Source of the DNA: Shinisaurus crocodilurus
Taxonomy: Eukaryota; Chordata; Lepidosauria; Squamata; Shinisauridae
Assembly: GCA_021292165.1 (NCBI GenBank)
Contig: CM037876.1
Location: forward strand, 109,869,379-109,933,378
DNA: 64,000 bases
Reading direction: 5' to 3'
The first letter of the stretch is position 1. Every line of letters starts with the position of its first letter. The notes beneath the pieces are model-generated. The model was not told where the DNA came from, did not search any database, and saw only the letters and a list, made by a program, of their open reading frames with translations. Shown here in pieces: positions 54,402-64,000 of this stretch. The position numbers and the translations under genes are program-made.

Positions 54402-55002
54402 CAGGGATGGGGACTTGGACTCGAGGACTCAACTCGTGAGTCGGACTGAGTCCCCTCTCTGACTCGAGTCTGACTCGAGTCCCAATATTTTTAATGGGAC
54501 TCGAGACTCGACTCGGGACTCGAGACCAAGGACTCTTCAACATCCCTTGGCTGTGCCAGAAGAAGTGGAGAGAAGTGCGATCGCCAGCGAAGATTTTATT
54601 TTTTAAAATCATTTTCCTAAAATGCAACCTTTCAGACATTTTTGGTTTGGCTGCCTCTGCCTGCCTGCTTTGGGGTTCCCTGCCTCCTCTGCCTGCCTGG
54701 TTATTTTGGGTTTGTCTGCCTGGTCTGTTCTTGTCAAAATCAGTTGCAGAGTTTTGAAATAAAAAGGCACACTTGTGCCTAGAATTTATTTAAGCCACAC
54801 ATCTGAAGTAGTCTTGTTTTGTTGGGGGAAACCCCCATTGATTTTAATAGGGACTCGTGGAGTCAGCTTTGGGAGTGACTCGGGACTCATGACTCGTGAG
54901 TCACCATTTTGGACCAAGGACTCGGACTCGGACTCGAGACTCGGGTCCAAAGACTCGTGACTCGACTCGTGACTCGAGACCAAGGACTCTTCAACATCCC
55001 TG
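54402..55002. mobile_element. hAT-type element built from GACTCG motifs, 601 bp
   Basis: Terminal inverted repeats CAGGGATG...CATCCCTG, with an exact 8-bp target duplication GTGCCAGG (54394-54401 and 55003-55010). Both subterminal regions consist of many copies of GACTCG and its complement. The right end sequence CGAGACCAAGGACTCTTCAA CATCCC also occurs inside at 54519-54546, so a short complete element seems to have captured about 450 bp of extra sequence. It encodes no transposase. Confidence 0.92.
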
Positions 55003-55014
55003 GTGCCAGGTCTG

Positions 55015-55570
55015 GCAAATTCCCCCCTGTTCCTGGCTCTGAGGAAGTGCAGGGAAATTTCCAATGCTGCTGCCTAGACAGGGACACAGAGCAGTATTTT
55101 GTTCCCTCTAATTATCAAACTCAGCTAGCTGAGTGCCCATCAGTCTGGAAATGAATCAGGGCCAGCCAAAAATAAGGCAGTGGCGTCTACATACTCAGGG
55201 GCATCCTAGGTATGCAGAAATATACATGTTTGTGAATTAAAAGAAAATTAGAAAATTTATTGCAATTTAGCCTAGAGAGAGTATGAGATAGAGGGAGGGT
55301 GGGTAAGGTTTTTTTTGTTTTTGTTTTTGTTTTTTAAACACCTAAGTCAGGCAGATGGTGAGAGTCTATCAATCAAGTCTGAGACATGGAATGGATGTGT
55401 GCCAGTTGGAAAGCAAAACATAAAAAATAGAAGGCAGAGGAAGAGAAAGAAGCAAAACAAGGCCACCCAAAAATAAGGAAATGGTTTCTAAATACTTCAG
55501 GAACTCCATATATGCAGAATGATACTCATTTAACTAAGAGAAAATGAGCAGAAGTTGGTGGGACCTGAAA
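55015..55570. other. Unassigned sequence
   Basis: Partial duplication (GCCAGCCAAAAATAAGGCAG at 55162; GGCCACCCAAAAATAAGGAA at 55460). No family assigned. Confidence 0.35.
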
Positions 55571-55689
55571 CACAATATTGCAATATATATCCTCACCCCA
55601 TCAGAGAAGTGTTTCTGTTCAAGGCTCCAGCCAGTCTGGAAAAGGAGCCTTGTTTAGGCCTCTCCTGGGGGTGGTGGGGGTGGTTCAGG

Positions 55690-56500
55690 AGTTGAGAATG
55701 GGTAAAGGACAATTTTGTTTCTCTTCTTCTCTGAATATACAAACGTGCATACCTAGAGAGTCCACCAAGAATGAAGAAACCATTTCTTTATTTTTGGATG
55801 ATGTCAAGCCACCACTGGAGGAACCCTCCTCAGCAGAGGAGCCAGAGCTCCCAGAGACAAAGAGCTCCCCAGAACAGCCCATGTCAGAAGACCAGGAAGA
55901 ACCTGGGCCACCGGGGGAGATGGTTGCAAGTCCATCCCCACAAGTGGCAGGGGACTCTGCCTCTGAGGCAGAGGCTGAGCAACCCCCTGGCCCCCGAGAG
56001 CATTGTTGCCTCAGAGGCAGGCCAGTAGGGCTCCTTTGAGAAGGAGTGCTCAATTAGAAAGGAAGGCTCCTCAAGAGGAAAGGACTCATTATGAGCAAGG
56101 CCCTCCTCACGAGTAGGGCTTTTGCCAGAGGGCTATAACAAACTGCAGCTAAACCCTGGGTGGGGCTCAGGAAGCACTGGACTTCAGTTTTGGCCTAGCC
56201 AGTGCTGGAACAACTCATTCTACCAGCTCCAGTTCCTTGTATCTTGTTTCCCTGACCTTGCCTTGTAAGCGAACCTCTGTGCTACTGACCCTTAGACTTC
56301 TGCTTGACTCTGCTTCTTGGACTGCATATTGTATCTGACTGCTTCATTGTGTTTTGCTTATCTGTGCCTCAGACTTCTGTTCTGGAAACCACCAACTTGT
56401 GTGGTGATACCGTGCTTGACCATTTGCCTACTTAACTGACTTGCCTATTGGATTCGTCCCTGTATTTGCCTGGCATAGAAAATTACCCAGCCATAGCAGG
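55690..56500 (+). mobile_element. LTR-like fragment (retrovirus- or Ty3-like)
   Basis: A Glu/Pro-rich frame (55578-56039) runs into GGGCTATAACAAACTGCAGC, then a long CT-rich series (CCTGACCTTGCCTTG; GACTTCTGCTTGACTCTGC; GACTGCTTCATTG) of the kind seen in reptile LTR retrotransposon termini. The boundaries and target duplication were not found, so the class is uncertain. Confidence 0.4.
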
Positions 56501-56529
56501 ACAGGTGGCCCCATTTCACTTCCAAACTG

Positions 56530-57310
56530 ATAGGCACTCAACTACCTTGGTTAATATTAGAGGGGATGACGATGACAATGATGATATCACCTCCCTTAGA
56601 ATTCTTTCCATTCTCAGTATGTATTCTTAAAGTCACTTTCCTCCCCCATTTGAATGCCAAGTATATTATTGGCTAAATAATTATTGACTAAACAAATACT
56701 GTAACATTTAACTAAATTTTAAGCTTATCTGCATTTTGTCAGATGCTTTCTCTTACACTAAAGAGGGAGTAAAATTAACCATGCATTCCTGTACATGTCT
56801 GCTCAGAGCATGCCCCATTGAGCTCAATGTGAATCCCAGATAGGATTGCAGCCTAAGCAAACAATGAACACTTCTATTACATGTGAACATCTTACTGAAC
56901 ATTTTCCTGATCAGTATTGTCCTCTTGCCACCCATGTCTTTTCCATTCTGACCACACAAATGAGGAAGACACAAATATTCATCTTCCTTTCATTTACATC
57001 ACTGCAAAACAAGGTCAACCCTACTGAGATCCATGATGAAAACTGGTGTGAAAGCAAGCACAGAATTAAGCCTCATCTGTAAGCTCATTAAAAGCTTAGA
57101 GAGAAAAGTCACTGGTCTCTGTAATGCTGGTGCTGATGGAAGTTGTCAGTGGAAATTAATAGCAAATACAGTCAGAACACAAATAGTTCAAATCCACTTA
57201 ACTCTGGAGTAACTGCTACTCAGAGCACTCTAGGTTAAGTGGGTCAAGGACTGTGTCCCTATTCATTCTGTCTGCAGACTTTCAGAATATTGCTGAAACT
57301 AATTTTATTT
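56530..57310. other. Unassigned sequence with a short MITE
   Basis: 56781-56856 resembles the short GTGCAATCCTA hairpins (CATTCCTGTACATG ... AGATAGGATTGCAGCC). The rest is unrecognised. Confidence 0.4.
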
Positions 57311-57317
57311 CAACAGT

Positions 57318-57600
57318 GTGTAAGAACATAAGAAGAGCCTTGCTGTATCAGACCTATCTAGGTCTATCTAGTCCAGCAACCTGTTTCCCACAGTGGCCAA
57401 CCAGATGCCTATGGAAAGTACTGAAGCAGGATATGAAGGCAATAATCCTCTCCTGTTGCTGTTCTGCATGCTGCATCAGATCCTGGGGATAGCATATAGC
57501 CTTTATGACCAGTAGCCATTGATAGCCTTCTGCTCCATGAATCTGTCTAATCTCCATTTAAAATCCATCTAAATTGGTGGCCATTATCACATCTTGTGAT
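57318..57600 (-). mobile_element. CR1 LINE 3' fragment
   Basis: TAAGAACATAAGAAGAGCCT, CACAGTGGCCAACCAGATGC and CTCCATGAATCTGTCTAATC match the minus-strand CR1 copy beginning at 3330. Confidence 0.8.
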
Positions 57601-57603
57601 AGC

Positions 57604-57690
57604 CATGGGTTGTATCCAAAGTTAGGAATACTTACATTAGACCAATTAAAATGAGTGGGACTTAAGGTAGACTAACACTGGCTCTTCTGA
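57604..57690. mobile_element. Possible small MITE
   Basis: GGGTTGTATCCAAAGTTAGG followed by TTAAAATGAGTGGGACTTAA is similar in style to small hairpin elements elsewhere, but the right end is not clear. Confidence 0.35.
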
Positions 57691-58012
57691 ACATAGAAGG
57701 GACATGTTTATTCATTTGTACACATCTACCCAGTTAATGACTTCATTGTGTTTGTTTTGTTTTGTGTTTGTCTTTTTGTTTTTTCAGAAGACTGTAATGA
57801 TAAGTTTCATTTTTTTAAAAACAGGGAAATTGAATGCCCCCCAAAACTGATAGTTTAAGACCAGAGTTAAGCCTATCTCACGTTGACTCAAGTTCCACAA
57901 AGCCAGGAAATGGGAAGCTAAGGCTGATGCCTTAACTGACGTGCCCTGTGATCAGTGATGGTGTTTGGGCCATGTTACACAGTGTGCTTGCTTTCAACTT
58001 ACCCTCCATTTT

Positions 58013-58247
58013 TTAAAATTATATTTATACCCCACCTTTTTTCCTGAAAGGAACCCAAGGCGGCTTACATAATCCTCTTCCTCCTCCCCTTCATTTAATC
58101 CTCACAACAACCCTGTGAGGTAGGTTAGGCTGAGAGTCAGTGACTGGCCCAAAGTCACCCAGTGAGTTTCATGGCCGAGCGGGGACTAGAACCCGGATCT
58201 CCCGAGTCCCAGTCCAACACTCTAACCACTGCACCACAGTGGCTCTC
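58013..58247 (-). mobile_element. Full-length tRNA-derived SINE with CORE/MIR-like body
   Basis: Read on the minus strand: tRNA-like head with A box TGGTGCAGTGG (58226-58236) and B box GGTTCTAGTCC (58183-58193), then GGCCATGAAACTCACTGGG, the CORE-like CTCACAGGGTTGTTGTGAGG, and GGTGGGGTATAAATATA near the end. Both polymerase III boxes fit the consensus. It is the complete reference for the fragments at 12346 and 27008. Confidence 0.92.
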
Positions 58248-58249
58248 CA

Positions 58250-59960
58250 TGCACCCATACTTTTCCTTGGTCTTTCAGGCCAAAATCCAAATGGGGAGGG
58301 GATGGGGTGCCTGGGGCCAGCCAAGATGCTCCATGTTGATCTGGTCCTGTATTGCCTTATAAAGTATCTGAGCCTTATTGTAATGTTACAGAAATCCTCC
58401 TGTGAGCTGACCCGTGCCTGTTCATTGCTTACATCAGTAGCTGGCAGGCTACCAATATGAAATTAGATTCCAGGCAGCTGGACTATATTCTTACACAGCT
58501 GTATGTGGTAGATTACTATTGCCAGACTCCCCTTCACAAGTAGTTGACCCAAGAGACATGATCTTGCTTGTGGGTTTGCTCAGTGGAACATCAGTGACAT
58601 CAGAGCACATCAGCCAAAAGTCCATAGCATTGTGCAGTTGGCACTTGTGGGTTGTGTGCAGAAGAAAACCTTCTGAGAGTGAAATGTGTCTTCAACTCTT
58701 ACTCATACTGGGAGGCAAGCCAGAACCATTGATAATCTGGGGGTCAGAAAAAGTATGCTTCAAGTATCAGAAGTCCGAGAATTATTCTACTTGTTTTTGG
58801 CACACTACTGGATGATGCATGGAACAATAACTGCTAGGCACACGTTCCTCCTTCAGTTAGTAGTTAAATTTACATACTCTGCTATTGGCAATTACTCTTT
58901 CCCTGCGTGCTGGCTTTTCCCCAACTTCTTCCCTTTAGAGGCTGTATGCCTCCTTCTCTAGCATGTATCTTCAACAATATGATTTTTAAAGCAGGGGGCT
59001 ACCTGCATCCCAGCCCTGTAGCATGGCTAGCATTGCTTCTTCACAATGTGAGGGATGTAGAGGTTGATTGCTGCAGTGGTCACAATTACTGAGAGGGAAA
59101 TGCGTAATCTGCCTAGAAAAGTTTAGTCTGGATTCAGGATCTGCCTTTTGTGGAAAAAAGGCTCCATTCAAGGAAGGCGCTTTCAACTGGTTTATGAGTA
59201 TCCTCCTTCGCCCTCTGCACCACAGCTCATCCATTCAGCAGGGTCCTCTGGCCCTCAGATGGCTGGAAGGACTGCCATGGGAAGGAGGAGGAAAGGACGT
59301 CCACCTTCACCAGCCCAGTTGCACAAACCTAAATCTGGATTCAACCCATTAGCACCAAGAAAGGTCATTTGATGCTTGCATATAATGACTGCAACCACAA
59401 GGCTGCAGTATCAAAACATTTTCTTTTTAACGAGGTTAAAATTTGGTCAGTATGCTTTTTGCTTCTTTGTGATTTATAAAGCAGACCTAAAAATGTCAAG
59501 GACATTAAGAAATTATGTTCTCTTCCCATACTATGTGAGAAATATCAGTGTGTTATTATCCCATTTATTTATTGTATTTATATACCACACTTTATTAAAA
59601 AAAGAAAGATTGATTGATCCCAGGGCAGTTGTTCCAAACAACAGTGGAAGCTATTAGTCTGTAATTGTAACTGGCTGAAGGGACTGACTGTCTTAAGACA
59701 GCTTTCTTCTCAATGCAGATGAATTAAATGGGGATGCAACAAAATGAAAAGGGAACCCAGAAATATGCAAGTGTCTGACTAAAATTGTCCTACCTTTTAT
59801 TTTATTTTTTTCATTTTTAGTACCAACAAAATCCTCCCAGGTTTCCAGGAACAATACAAGAGATAATTTTAATGTCAGCAGAAAAAACTTAACCCTCATC
59901 CATTATGTGGTGGGACACAATTTCAAGTAGAGCAGCATAATTCACCTATGCAACCACAAT
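58250..59960. other. Unassigned sequence
   Basis: The frames at 58519-58815 and 59068-59352 have no recognised domain. No repeat family assigned. Confidence 0.3.
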
Positions 59961-60049
59961 AATTCCCTTTATGCCATACGAGACTTTCTGGGACCAGAGA
60001 ACAACTATCTCTTTACAGGACCAGACCAGAGACCTTCTGCCAACTTCTG

Positions 60050-60837
60050 CCAACAGTGAAAGGGCTGTCACCGAAGGGCAGCACCAAAGGGGGTCACCCC
60101 TTTCAGGGAGCCACTTCGGTGGTGAAGGCCATCCAGCCTCTTGGACAACTGTGCCCTTTCCTAGAGATGTCTGACCCGGCCACGGCCATGCATGCCTTAG
60201 TTACATCCCGCTTGGACTACTGTAACATGCTCTCTGTGGGGCTGCCTTTGAAAACTGTTCAGAAATGCTGGTCCAGAAAGCTATGGCCAGACTGTTGACC
60301 AGGGCAGGTTGCAGGGAGCATGTGTCTCCCTTGTTACAACAGCTTCACTGGCTACCGGTCTGTTTCCGGGCAGAATTCAAAGTGCTGGTTATGACCTATA
60401 AAGCCCTATACAGCTTGGGACCAGGCTAACTGAAAGATGGCCTTTTCCCATATGAGCCTGCCCAGTCCTTCAGATCTTCTGGAGAGGCTCTTCTTTCGAG
60501 ATCGCTGCCATCAGAGACACGTTTGGTGGCGACGAGAGGGCCTTTTCAGTGGCCGCTCCCAGGCTGTGGAACTCCCTCTCAAGGAAGGCTAGGTTCACTC
60601 CGCTGACCTTCCGCCAGCAAGCAAAGACCGCTTTATCCAAGAAGGCCTTCGGCCTTTAAGTGGGTCTGTTGGTTTGGATGCTGTTTTTATTATGTAATTG
60701 TTATGCTTTTGTTTTTATTTTAATGTGTGTTATTGTTTTGATCTATTTTAAATTGTTTTTGTAAGCTGCCTTGAGTGCCTTTTTTTTTTTTTTTAGAAAG
60801 GTATGGTATAAATCAAATAAACAAATAAATAAATAAT
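60050..60837 (+). mobile_element. L2 LINE, 3' end
   Basis: Plus-strand frame 60056-60298 includes SRLDYCNMLSVGLPLKTVQK, the L2 C-terminal region seen on the other strand near 12700-12850. It is followed by GACCTATAAAGCCCTATACA, GGCTGTGGAACTCCCTCTC, TAAGCTGCCTTGAGTGCC and an (AAATA)n tail at about 60815-60837. Confidence 0.85.
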
Positions 60838-60839
60838 AT

Positions 60840-61225
60840 GCATTTCCCCCCAGTGGTACATAATTTACCAGGTTAAAAGGTGGCAAGAGAATGGGCTATC
60901 TGTACCTCAAATTTTGCCTCTGCAGTATTATGACTTGTGCAGCTGAAGGGCCCAAAACTCCAGCTTCTAAACAATTATTAAATGCACAAGAGCCCTATCC
61001 ACTTGTAGACTTCAACAACTGTGTTAAGAGAAGAGTCACAACTGGGTTGCACCCAACCTAACATGCACCAGCACTACTGCCATTTCTTTTTTGTTCCTTG
61101 TTTGTGTGAGTGTGTTTATGAGGTTTTTTATTTTTGTTTTTAAAAAGGAGAAAGTTTAGAAACTAGGAATGGGAAAGAGCAGGAAATAAGGGTGGGGGAA
61201 GGAGAAACAAAGGAAAAGAAAGGGA
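60840..61225. other. Unassigned sequence
   Basis: Nothing recognised except purine-rich stretches near 61140-61230. Confidence 0.3.
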
Positions 61226-61227
61226 GA

Positions 61228-61620
61228 TATATACCTAGGGTGGTCACTTGCGAATTGCCAAAAAAGAAGCCATACATCACCAAAAAAGAGGAGAAAGGGG
61301 ATGCTACTTTGCATAAAATTTGCATATGCTGATTTATATGTACAGATGCCAATTTAGAAATAATTATCTTAAGTTAAATAGAAATACAGCATAGTGTGAA
61401 AAACTGACCAAGTGAACTGTGTGCCTTGCTCAGTTTGTTGTCCAGGTGCTAGTTGCTGATGGGTAATTTTTAGGTACCTGCTCTCCTGTCTTCTTTACCT
61501 TTAAACCAGACTTAGACAGCCCTTCAAATAGAAGATGCCTTCCAAATAGAGGACAGTCCTCTTGCAGTTCTTCAAATAGAAGACTGTCCTCTGTAAAAGA
61601 GGACACATGGCCACCCAGAT
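61228..61620. mobile_element. Possible TIR element with GGGTGGTCAC ends
   Basis: GGGTGGTCACTTG near 61240 and CACATGGCCACCC near 61605 could be terminal inverted repeats. The interior has repeated AGGACAGTCCTCTT / GAAGACTGTCCTCT. No clear target duplication. Confidence 0.4.
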
Positions 61621-61802
61621 ACCATGACAAATTAAAAGTGGGTTCAGCAATATGACAGGTTGGAACTGGGCTGAAGATGCTGAACGCTACCACTGTATTC
61701 AGTCTTGCAAAAATCTATGTAAAACCATATTCTAAAATCTGATGTTCAGTACAAAAACATACTTGCCAAAGGATCAACCAAGAAAAACTTAAAACTAAAA
61801 TA

Positions 61803-62048
61803 CAGTAATACCTTGAATTGCAAGTAACTTGGTTTGAGAGCGTTTTGTAAGACAAGCAAATTTTTAAATATTTAATTTTTTTTTACTTGATATACAAGCG
61901 ACGGCTTGCAATACAAGTACTGTAGTATGGCTTAAATTAAAAATCTCTGTACAAATTTTTTGGGGGTGATTTCGTTTTGATATAAGAGTGTTTTGGATTA
62001 CAAGAACGTTTCCAGAACGAATTATGCTCTCAATCCAAGGCATGACTG
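61803..62048. mobile_element. pogo/Tigger-like MITE, 246 bp
   Basis: Nearly identical in layout to 31888-32134: CAGTAATACCTTGAATTGC at the left and ATCCAAGGCATGACTG at the right. TA precedes the left end. The right flank reads GA, so the target duplication has decayed. Confidence 0.85.
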
Positions 62049-62049
62049 G

Positions 62050-62930
62050 ACCAACCAACTTTCTGGAGGTGCTTCCATTTGTATAAAACATAAGAAACAT
62101 GCTGAAGCAAAGTCTAATTTGAATTTATGGCAGCAGAGGACTATTGAGTAAATTTTTGCAATACACTTTCAAAAGCATTCCCTTCTCCAATCAAGATGCA
62201 AAGTTTTGGAGAGTGGGGAGAGAAGGGATGGGATGCTTTCATTAAGTCACTTATTATTCATACCACAGGAATGCTGAATTAGACTGGCAAAATGCATCCA
62301 TCAGACAGCAAAAATCTATTCTCTGGCATATATATTAATCAGCCTGACAAGCTGTCACTAAGGATTGGGGTCAACCTTGCAACACAGTGACAAGGAAGAA
62401 GAACACCTAGGAATACTGAAACAAGGGATATTTAGCCCATTTAAAATGTGTCCCACAGAAACTTGTATCAAGCTGCCTGGTGTGATTCATCTACAGACTC
62501 CCAGAGACAAATAAGCATCAGAGCAACTTCTGTACATGCATATGCTGTGAAAATTGGATTGTTTGATATCTCAGAAGAGAGTAAAGATCAGGCTTCCTGA
62601 AAGAAATTGTGGTTCAGGTTTAATTTAGTAGGAAAAAAACAGAGTCTGCTAGAGCTTAGAAATGACCTGAAAGTAGAACACCTGTCAAAATAGATGCACA
62701 ACTTTGAAAGAGCCAACTAGGAATGGGCGACCTGCCCGGCACTTGACTTGCGGCGCACGGGACAAGCTGAACGTGAGTGCCAGCTGAGACACTCGCCGGA
62801 CCTCTGGGTCCCTGGTTCTACGTTTACATAGAAAATGGCCAAATTTGCAAAATTACGGCCAAATCTGTGCAAATATGGCTGTCATTTGCGCAAATTTGGC
62901 CGTTTGCTACGTAAACAATGTAGCGCCGGC
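62050..62930. other. Unassigned sequence with a small hairpin
   Basis: ACGGCCAAATCTGTGCAAAT and ATTTGCGCAAATTTGGCCGT (62855-62912) form an imperfect stem. The rest is unrecognised. Confidence 0.4.
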
Positions 62931-62939
62931 TCTACTCTG

Positions 62940-64000
62940 AGTGGACTCCAAATGGATTGCAGGTCCAGGCAGAACCACCAGGAGTGCCTCATCAGATGAC
63001 TGCAGTGACTGGACAGGCTGGTAAGGGAGAAGGTGCTCTCTCAAATATCCTGGTCCCAAGTTGTTTAGGACTTTATAAACAAATGACAAAACCTTAAACC
63101 TGACCCAGTAGCAAACAGGCAGCCAGTGCTGTTTGAGGTACATGTTGAAAGGGACAGCTCCTGACAACAGCCGAGCTGCTGCTTTTTGTACTAGCTGCAG
63201 CTTCTAGACTAACCTTAAAGGCAGCGCCACATAGAATGTGTTGTAATAATCTAGTCTTGATGTTGCACCACTATGGCCATGCTATCCCCTGTCCAGAAGA
63301 GGCCATAGCTGGCATACCAAATGAAGCTGGTATGCCGCCATGGGTGAGCTGTTGTGTTCACTTGGGCCTCCAGAAACAGAGATAGATCTAGGAGTACCCC
63401 CAGGAGTACAGGCAACACAATAGTTGCCTGTTTTGCAACTCCATCCAGAACAGGCAATAAGCTTATGTCATGGACTCAGGAACCACTCATCCACAGCACC
63501 TCCATCTTGCCAGGATTCAGCCTCAGTTTATTGGCCCTCATCCAGCCCATCACGGAGTCTAGGCACTGATCCAGGACTTGCACAGCATCACCCGATTCAG
63601 ATGTCACAAGGAGTTAGATCTCTGCATATCATCGGCATACTGATGGCACTTTGCTGCAAATCCCCTAATGTCTACTCCCAGTGGCTTCATATAAATGTTA
63701 AACAACTTGGGGACAAGATGGTACCCTGCAGAATCCCATAGATTAATTGCCAAGGGGGCGAGGAACAGTCACACTTTGTTACTCTCTGAAATCGATCAGG
63801 CAGGTAGGACCAGAAGCACTGTAACACAGTGCTTCCAATGCCCAACCCATGGAGCTGGTCCAGGAGGATACCATGGTCAATGGAATCAAAACCCAATGAG
63901 CGATCGAGCAGAATTAACAGGGTTTCACTCACCCTGTCCCTCTCTTATTAAAGGTCATCAGGATGACCAAGGCTGATTTGGTCCCATAACCAGGCCGGAA
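62940..64000 (-). mobile_element. L2 LINE, continuing beyond the window
   Basis: Minus-strand L2: the 3' end lies at about 62940. The motif A region (LLDRSLGFDSIDHGILLDQL) is in the frame 63687-63932, followed by SYLPDRFQRV and ILQGTILSPS (motif B). The right edge of the window cuts the element. Confidence 0.85.
63687..63932 (-). pseudogene. L2 reverse transcriptase fragment
   Basis: The 81-residue frame keeps the motif A aspartate pair in LLDRSLGFDSIDH and the motif B QGTILSP. The YADD region follows out of frame to the left. Confidence 0.8.

Noticed and set aside
54082..54639. 185-residue minus-strand frame
   Set aside because: It crosses the boundary of the hAT element and low-complexity purine-rich sequence. 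No domain.
55578..56039. 153-residue Glu/Pro-rich frame that could be a gene
   Set aside because: It continues into LTR-like sequence, lacks a domain, and its composition is usual for LTR-retrotransposon ends.
58183..58247. A tRNA gene
   Set aside because: The A and B boxes belong to the head of a SINE whose body and tail follow directly. No 3' acceptor stem is present.
1..64000. A bacterial or phage system, operon or CRISPR array
   Set aside because: Composition, poly(A) tails, vertebrate retroelements and lack of long frames or spaced repeats exclude it.

Overview
This window looks like vertebrate, and most probably squamate reptile (lizard), nuclear DNA that is almost entirely transposable-element sequence. 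The reasons are the mixture of decayed CR1, L2, L1, RTE-like and other APE-type non-LTR retrotransposons, a tRNA-derived SINE with a CORE/MIR-like body, a 5S rRNA-derived SINE with a CR1-like tail, many hAT, pogo/Tigger-like and Harbinger-like non-autonomous DNA transposons, and long simple repeats. I find no intact protein-coding gene, no functional tRNA or rRNA gene, no CRISPR array and no bacterial or plasmid feature. Every longer reading frame I can recognise is a broken piece of a retrotransposon or a by-product of palindromic or simple sequence.

Layout. 0.5-2.4 kb: a 371-bp terminal-inverted-repeat (TIR) element carrying a CTCF-type motif, then a 992-bp pogo-like element holding an exact 161-bp GC-rich inverted repeat. 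2.6-5.8 kb: two CR1 copies on the minus strand, the second split by a solo LTR with a 5-bp target duplication. 6.3 kb: a hairpin MITE. 6.7-11.0 kb: a long decayed LINE on the plus strand. 11-15.5 kb: nested L1, 5S-SINE, L2 and tRNA-SINE. 15.7-17.5 kb: hAT and pogo-like MITEs. 19-25 kb: fragments of RTE-like, Penelope-like, CR1, EN-bearing LINE, L1 and L2. 26-31 kb: microsatellite, CR1 with a nested SINE, and an RTE-like LINE split by a CpG-rich block. 31.9-40 kb: pogo-like MITE, a perfect 132-bp palindromic hAT MITE, another hAT, a poly(A)-tailed retrocopy with a 15-bp target duplication, a 5S-SINE and CR1. 41.7-52.3 kb: tandem repeats, Harbinger-like MITEs, the second CTCF-motif element, a possible conserved non-coding block and an APE-type LINE with an intact YVDD motif. 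54.4-64 kb: a hAT built from GACTCG motifs, an LTR-like fragment, CR1, a full tRNA-SINE, L2 copies and a third pogo-like MITE.

No pathway is encoded. The notable biology is in the transposons. Several MITE families carry motifs resembling vertebrate regulator sites (CTCF; ZNF143/THAP11), often as inverted pairs. Two very long exact palindromes survive. A SINE joins a 5S rRNA promoter to a CR1 tail, and one retrocopy has the hallmarks of LINE-mediated insertion. Family names rest on reading the sequence only; no database search was possible.
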